Below are positions 60,323 to 64,000 of a DNA stretch of 64,000 nucleotides, one piece after another. Position numbers and translations under genes: made by a program. Location: assembly GCF_030053135.1 (NCBI RefSeq), contig NZ_CP125652.1, forward strand, positions 1,984,001 to 2,048,000, given 5' to 3'. The notes beneath the pieces were generated by a model. That model saw nothing but the letters and a program-made list of their open reading frames with translations. It did no database searches and was not told the DNA's origin. This stretch comes from Rhizobium sp. BT04. GTDB lineage: Bacteria; Pseudomonadota; Alphaproteobacteria; Rhizobiales; Rhizobiaceae. Position 1 is the first letter of the stretch; every line of letters begins with the position of its first letter.

Positions 60323-61024
60323 ATGGCATGGGAAGCACATAGTTTCGAAGCATGGTCACGTGCCGGGCAGTCTGCGAAAGGCGGCGGCCTCCATACCTCC
60401 CAGCCTCATGCGGCAGGCAGATCCTCCAAGCGCGCGCTCGATTTCCTGATGGCGATCACCGCCCTGATCCTGCTTTCCCCGCTTCTGCTGCTCGTCGCAA
60501 TGATCGTGAAGCTCTCCGACCGCGGCCCGATCTTCTATTCCCATACACGCATCGGTTTCGGCGGCGTGCCGTTCGGATGCCTCAAGTTTCGCACGATGAA
60601 GACCGATGCGAGCGCTCAGCTTGCCGAATTGCTGCAAAACAATCCGGCGGCGCGAAGCGAATGGGAAGCGACGCGCAAGCTGAAGGATGATCCGAGGATC
60701 ACGGCCGTCGGCGAGATCCTGAGGCGATCGAGCATTGACGAGCTTCCCCAGTTGTTCAATGTCGTACGTGGCGAAATGAGCCTGGTCGGCCCCCGGCCGG
60801 TCACCGCCGAGGAATTGCCGCGCTACGGCGAGCATATGTGGGCCTATATGGCCGTTCGTCCTGGACTGACCGGTCACTGGCAGACCAGCGGGCGCAACGA
60901 TGTCAGCTACGAGCATCGGGTTTCCCTCGACGTTCACTACATCAACAATTGGTCGCTCGCCCGGGACTTCGTCATCATCGCCAAGACCATTCCCGCTCTG
61001 TTTACCCAGCGTGGCTCCTACTGA
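60323..61024 (+). CDS. ExoY-like initiating sugar transferase
   Basis: A 233-residue polyprenyl-phosphate sugar phosphotransferase of the bacterial sugar transferase family, which puts the first sugar phosphate on undecaprenyl phosphate. One membrane segment (about residues 44-65, ALILLSPLLLLVAMIVKLSD region) precedes the catalytic domain with KFRTMKTDA, SSIDELPQLFNVVRGEMSLV, GPRPVT and VRPGLTGHWQTSGRN. The end DYxxxR-like VSLDVHYINNWSLARDFVII resembles ExoY of Sinorhizobium. The ATG at 60323 has GGAG six bases upstream. Whether the first sugar is galactose or glucose is not certain. Confidence 0.9.
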   Translation: MAWEAHSFEAWSRAGQSAKGGGLHTSQPHAAGRSSKRALDFLMAITALILLSPLLLLVAMIVKLSDRGPIFYSHTRIGFGGVPFGCLKFRTMKTDASAQLAELLQNNPAARSEWEATRKLKDDPRITAVGEILRRSSIDELPQLFNVVRGEMSLVGPRPVTAEELPRYGEHMWAYMAVRPGLTGHWQTSGRNDVSYEHRVSLDVHYINNWSLARDFVIIAKTIPALFTQRGSY

Positions 61025-61158
61025 GCATTAAAGGGGAGAGCTGCCGATCATGCCCGACATCGGAAGACACGTTCCTCCCCCGTCCCTTCCAAGCTGCAAG
61101 TACTTGGTCACCCGGTACCTGGTTACTCCGTGATACCGCCATTTTGGATTAGGACAAC

Positions 61159-62916
61159 ATGACCTCAAGCACGATCTTCAGTGGTGTTTCTCCGCTATCT
61201 CTGCCTGCCGCAACCACTGGCGGGAATTCGCCGCTGACATTGCGGGATATGTTCTTCTTTCTCAGGATGCGCTGGCTGTGGATCGTGGCGACGACGATCG
61301 CCTTCCTCGCAGTGGCCGGGAGCTACCTGCTGACCGCCGAGCCGACTTTCGTTGCCAGCACGCAGCTCGTGATTTTCCCCCAGGTGAGCGGCTCCGAAGC
61401 ACAGAGGGCTTTCGCGGAAGACGCGTTCATAGAGGGGCAGCTGGAAATTGCCAGATCCAGCGATGTCGTCGGTGGAACGGTAAGGGCGCTTAGCCTCGAT
61501 ACCGACCCTGACTTTGTCGACCAGACGCCTTCGCTGCAGGACAGGGCGAAGAACTGGTTGATGGGGATCTCTTCGGAACCGGATGTATCTCAGGAAACGG
61601 CAGCCGCAGCAACGCATGAAAGACGACCGCAGACGGAGCAGGAGCGGATTTACGACCGGGCGATCGCCACGCTGGCGAACATGGTGGGAATACGCCGGAT
61701 CGGCAGTTCGACGATCATCGAGATATCGGCTGCGGCGTCGACCCCTCAGAAGGCCGTCGACATCGCCGACACGCTCGCCAAGCAATATATCCAGAAGAAT
61801 ATCTCGATGAAGGCTAATGCCTCCCGGCAATACAGCGAATGGCTGGAGAAATTCGTCAGCGAGCAACAGCGTGGACTGGCCGAAGCTGCCAGCGCCCTGG
61901 CCAGCTTCACCAGCAATCCGCGCGATCAGTTCAAGCTTGCCGAGTTGCAGAGCGCGACGGATGCTCGCCGCACCCTCTATGAAAATACCTTGAACCAGCT
62001 GACCGAAGCCAGACAGCGCATCACCTACCCGGTATCCGACGCCACGATCGTCTCGCGGGCCACGCTGCCTCTTTCCAAGGCCAGACCACGCAGCGCGCTT
62101 GTCTTAGCCTTTGCGGCGGCGGTTGGTCTCGGCGCCGGCCTGGCGCTCGCCATGATAAGGCATGCCGGCGATCGCCGGATCGTCCGCCCCCATCAGATCG
62201 CGGAAGCCGCTGGTTTGTCCTTGGTCACTCTGCTGGAGACATCGAAGCTGACCCGGAATGGACACTCCCGGCGTTTCATCGCCGCCGGCACGGGCAGCAG
62301 CACCGCAGCCGCCTATCCCGTTATTCCAGGCATGGCGGAACTGAGCGCAACTGTCGTCGGTCTTCGACGCAAGCGCCGGGTCGTCATTGGGATCGTCGCC
62401 GTCAATCCCGGCGGCGGGGCCTCGACCATAGCATGCGAACTTGCCGTGCTGTCGTCGATCTCAGGGGCTCAGACGCTGCTGATCGATGCGGCCGCGCAGA
62501 AATCCTCGCTCAGCAAATCGATCGCGCCCCATAGCTCCACGGGCCTTGTCGATGTTCTCGACAATGGCGAACTGATCCAGGCGGCGGCATTGCCCCTCAC
62601 CCCGACGCTGAAATTCCTTCCCCTAGGCAAGGTCGAAGCGGTGACGCCGGCCATTCGCCTGAGTTCACGCCGCACGCAGTTGAGCTTCGCCGACCTGAAA
62701 AAGGAGTTCGACGCGATATTCGTCGACATTTCCGCATTCTCCGCTTCGCCGGATGCCAATGCGATTGCGCCGGAGCTGGACGGAGTCCTCGTCGTCACCT
62801 CGCACGGGCGCACCTCGATCGACGACACCATGCGCGTCATCGATACCCTGCGCAATGTCGGCGCCGAGATCCTTGGCGTGATCATCAACCATGCACCGAA
62901 GAGAATGCAGTCATGA
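61159..62916 (+). CDS. Polysaccharide co-polymerase (Wzz/Wzc-like) with degenerate kinase domain
   Basis: A 585-residue inner-membrane protein. The Wzz domain has TM1 at about residues 36-58 (RWLWIVATTIAFLAVAGSYL), a periplasmic part with coiled coil, and TM2 at about 312-333 (ALVLAFAAAVGLGAGLALAM). The cytoplasmic BY-kinase-like part (about 385-585) is altered: Walker A reads VNPGGGASTIACELA (Lys missing), Walker A' reads LLIDAAAQK, and Walker B lacks the usual acidic core (IFVDISAFSAS). No C-terminal Tyr cluster is present. It should therefore set chain length without tyrosine kinase activity. It lies 134 bases after the ExoY-like gene and overlaps the GT2 gene by four bases. Confidence 0.85.
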   Translation: MTSSTIFSGVSPLSLPAATTGGNSPLTLRDMFFFLRMRWLWIVATTIAFLAVAGSYLLTAEPTFVASTQLVIFPQVSGSEAQRAFAEDAFIEGQLEIARSSDVVGGTVRALSLDTDPDFVDQTPSLQDRAKNWLMGISSEPDVSQETAAAATHERRPQTEQERIYDRAIATLANMVGIRRIGSSTIIEISAAASTPQKAVDIADTLAKQYIQKNISMKANASRQYSEWLEKFVSEQQRGLAEAASALASFTSNPRDQFKLAELQSATDARRTLYENTLNQLTEARQRITYPVSDATIVSRATLPLSKARPRSALVLAFAAAVGLGAGLALAMIRHAGDRRIVRPHQIAEAAGLSLVTLLETSKLTRNGHSRRFIAAGTGSSTAAAYPVIPGMAELSATVVGLRRKRRVVIGIVAVNPGGGASTIACELAVLSSISGAQTLLIDAAAQKSSLSKSIAPHSSTGLVDVLDNGELIQAAALPLTPTLKFLPLGKVEAVTPAIRLSSRRTQLSFADLKKEFDAIFVDISAFSASPDANAIAPELDGVLVVTSHGRTSIDDTMRVIDTLRNVGAEILGVIINHAPKRMQS

Positions 62917-63935
62917 CCTCGACTTCGGCAGGAGCAACCAGACAGGACGACTCGGTCAGTTCGACGTCTGTTCCTTGCGGCCCTGAAGCCATGGGCGCGC
63001 GCGAGCGCCGCCCATGGCGAATTGCCGTGGGGATCGCTTCGGCAGGCCGCCCGTCGATATTGCGGGAAACGGTCGATTATCTCCTGAGCCTGCCGGATCA
63101 GGCGGAGCGGCTGATCGTCTGCGTGCCCGTGATCGACGATGCCGCCGGGCTCGCCGAGCGCCCCGACGTGGAAGTCATCGTCGGCAGCCGCGGCCTGACC
63201 TCCCAGCGCAACAGGATCATCGAGGCCGCTGCGGCCGATACGGATATTCTGATCTTCCTGGACGACGACTTCATCCCCGCCGCGACCTTCCTGTCGCGGA
63301 TTGCCGCCGTCTTTGCGGCAAAGCCCGACGTGGCGATCGCCACCGGCGAAGTCCTGGCCGACGGCGTTCTCAACGGCGGCCTCAGCATGTCAAAGGCCCT
63401 GCAGGTTCTGGAAACCGCCGGCGAAGGCGCCGAAAAGGTGACGGAGGTCTATAACGCCTACGGATGCAACATGGCGGTTCGCCTTGCATCCGTTCTCGAG
63501 CACGAGCTTACTTTTGACGAGCAGCTGCCGCTCTATGGCTGGCTCGAGGATGTCGATTTCAGCCGGTCCATCGCCCGCTACGGCAGGTCCGTGCGTGTCG
63601 AAGGCGCCCGCGGCGTGCATCTCGGCGTCAGATCCGGGCGCCAGCCCGGCCGAAGACTCGGTTATTCGCAGGTTGCCAATCCTGTCTATCTGATCCGGAA
63701 GGGCACGATGTCGAAAGGCCGTGCAATCGCACAGATCGGCCGCAACATCCTGGCGAACGCGTCGGGCCTGTTGTTCAAAGACCGCCTGGTCGACCGTTGG
63801 GGACGCTTGAACGGCAATGTGCTGGCGCTGTCCGATCTTCTGATCGGCCACGCCTCTCCGTCCCGCATTCTCGAATTCGGCAATCCGTCGCCGCGCGAGA
63901 TGCATTCCCCGTCGATCGCAACGAAACGGAGATAG
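62913..63935 (+). CDS. Glycosyltransferase family 2
   Basis: A 340-residue GT-A transferase. The nucleotide-sugar domain begins at AVGIASAGRPSILRETVDYL. SRGLTSQRNRIIEAAA and LIFLDDDFIPAATF contain the metal-binding Asp cluster (DDD). The acceptor part includes YNAYGCNMAVR and YGWLEDVDFSRSIAR with the catalytic-base ED pair. The N-terminal 35 residues are low-complexity Ser/Thr-rich. It is coupled to the co-polymerase gene and precedes a further gene by four bases. Confidence 0.88.
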   Translation: MTSTSAGATRQDDSVSSTSVPCGPEAMGARERRPWRIAVGIASAGRPSILRETVDYLLSLPDQAERLIVCVPVIDDAAGLAERPDVEVIVGSRGLTSQRNRIIEAAAADTDILIFLDDDFIPAATFLSRIAAVFAAKPDVAIATGEVLADGVLNGGLSMSKALQVLETAGEGAEKVTEVYNAYGCNMAVRLASVLEHELTFDEQLPLYGWLEDVDFSRSIARYGRSVRVEGARGVHLGVRSGRQPGRRLGYSQVANPVYLIRKGTMSKGRAIAQIGRNILANASGLLFKDRLVDRWGRLNGNVLALSDLLIGHASPSRILEFGNPSPREMHSPSIATKRR

Positions 63936-63939
63936 ATCA

Positions 63940-64000
63940 ATGCAGCCTACATCCTGGTCCGATCGCCTCGTCTCCGCGGCACTCGCTTTGCTGGCATTCT
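63940..64000 (+). CDS. Start of a further polysaccharide-locus gene (truncated by window)
   Basis: An open frame starts at the ATG at 63940, with GGAG eight bases upstream, and runs off the right edge. The 20 residues read MQPTSWSDRLVSAALALLAF, a basic start followed by a hydrophobic stretch, so a signal peptide or first membrane helix. Polymerase or export functions, missing from the window, are possible. It cannot be identified from this much. Confidence 0.6.
   Translation, partial: MQPTSWSDRLVSAALALLAF

Overview
The window is a GC-rich (roughly 60%) alphaproteobacterial chromosome segment, most likely from Rhizobium (the etli / leguminosarum group). The evidence is a divergent chpT / eipA pair, the rluD-rpoH arrangement, PhoB-type ugpBAEC genes, two types of palindromic intergenic repeat that I recognise from rhizobia (one RIME-like), and protein sequences that read as rhizobial throughout. 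I see no transposase, phage gene, tRNA, rRNA or CRISPR array. Function calls come from reading motifs and from remembered family sequences; no database search was run.

Layout. 1-10 kb is core: a truncated chpT (cell-cycle phosphorelay), eipA (envelope integrity), a coiled-coil membrane protein, a SpoU-type RNA methyltransferase with a small anchored protein, rluD-like, rpoH with a structured leader and a clear terminator, an 832-residue acidic single-pass protein, and purA. 10-17 kb holds an EamA exporter, a GNAT protein, a PAS-GGDEF-EAL protein and a sugar-acid dehydratase / beta-hydroxyacid dehydrogenase pair. 17-36 kb is rich in efflux genes: an RND pump operon led by a hydrolase-like protein that lacks its catalytic serine, with a divergent LysR gene; an SDR/LysR pair; a small acidic protein and a 3-methyladenine DNA glycosylase; a marR-emrA-emrB-like operon with two palindromes upstream; a Na+/H+ antiporter; and a second RND adaptor/pump pair. 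36-41.7 kb carries a phosphoesterase, an SfnB/DszC-like flavoenzyme facing an Rrf2 regulator with four cysteines, and SDR, hydroxypyruvate-isomerase-like, carboxymuconolactone-decarboxylase-like and cupin genes.

41.7-54 kb has two carbohydrate ABC systems. The first is ugpBAEC for glycerol-3-phosphate, with PhoB-box-like repeats upstream. The second is an operon of binding protein, two permeases, SIS-domain enzyme, PfkB kinase and ATPase, preceded by a divergent ROK regulator with a palindromic operator between them. The SIS plus kinase pair suggests uptake of an amino-sugar conjugate that is phosphorylated and then split or isomerised.

54-64 kb is a divergent exopolysaccharide locus. Leftward: a Crp/Fnr-type regulator, two GT4 glycosyltransferases, a flippase and a secreted GH16 glycanase. 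Rightward: an ExoY-like initiating sugar transferase, a Wzz/Wzc-like co-polymerase with a degenerate kinase domain, a GT2 glycosyltransferase and the start of another gene at the edge. A 474-base AT-rich divergent region lies between the arms. Polymerase and outer-membrane export genes are not seen and may lie beyond the right edge. The clearest unusual items are this locus, the SIS/PfkB transport operon and the serine-less hydrolase in the RND operon.
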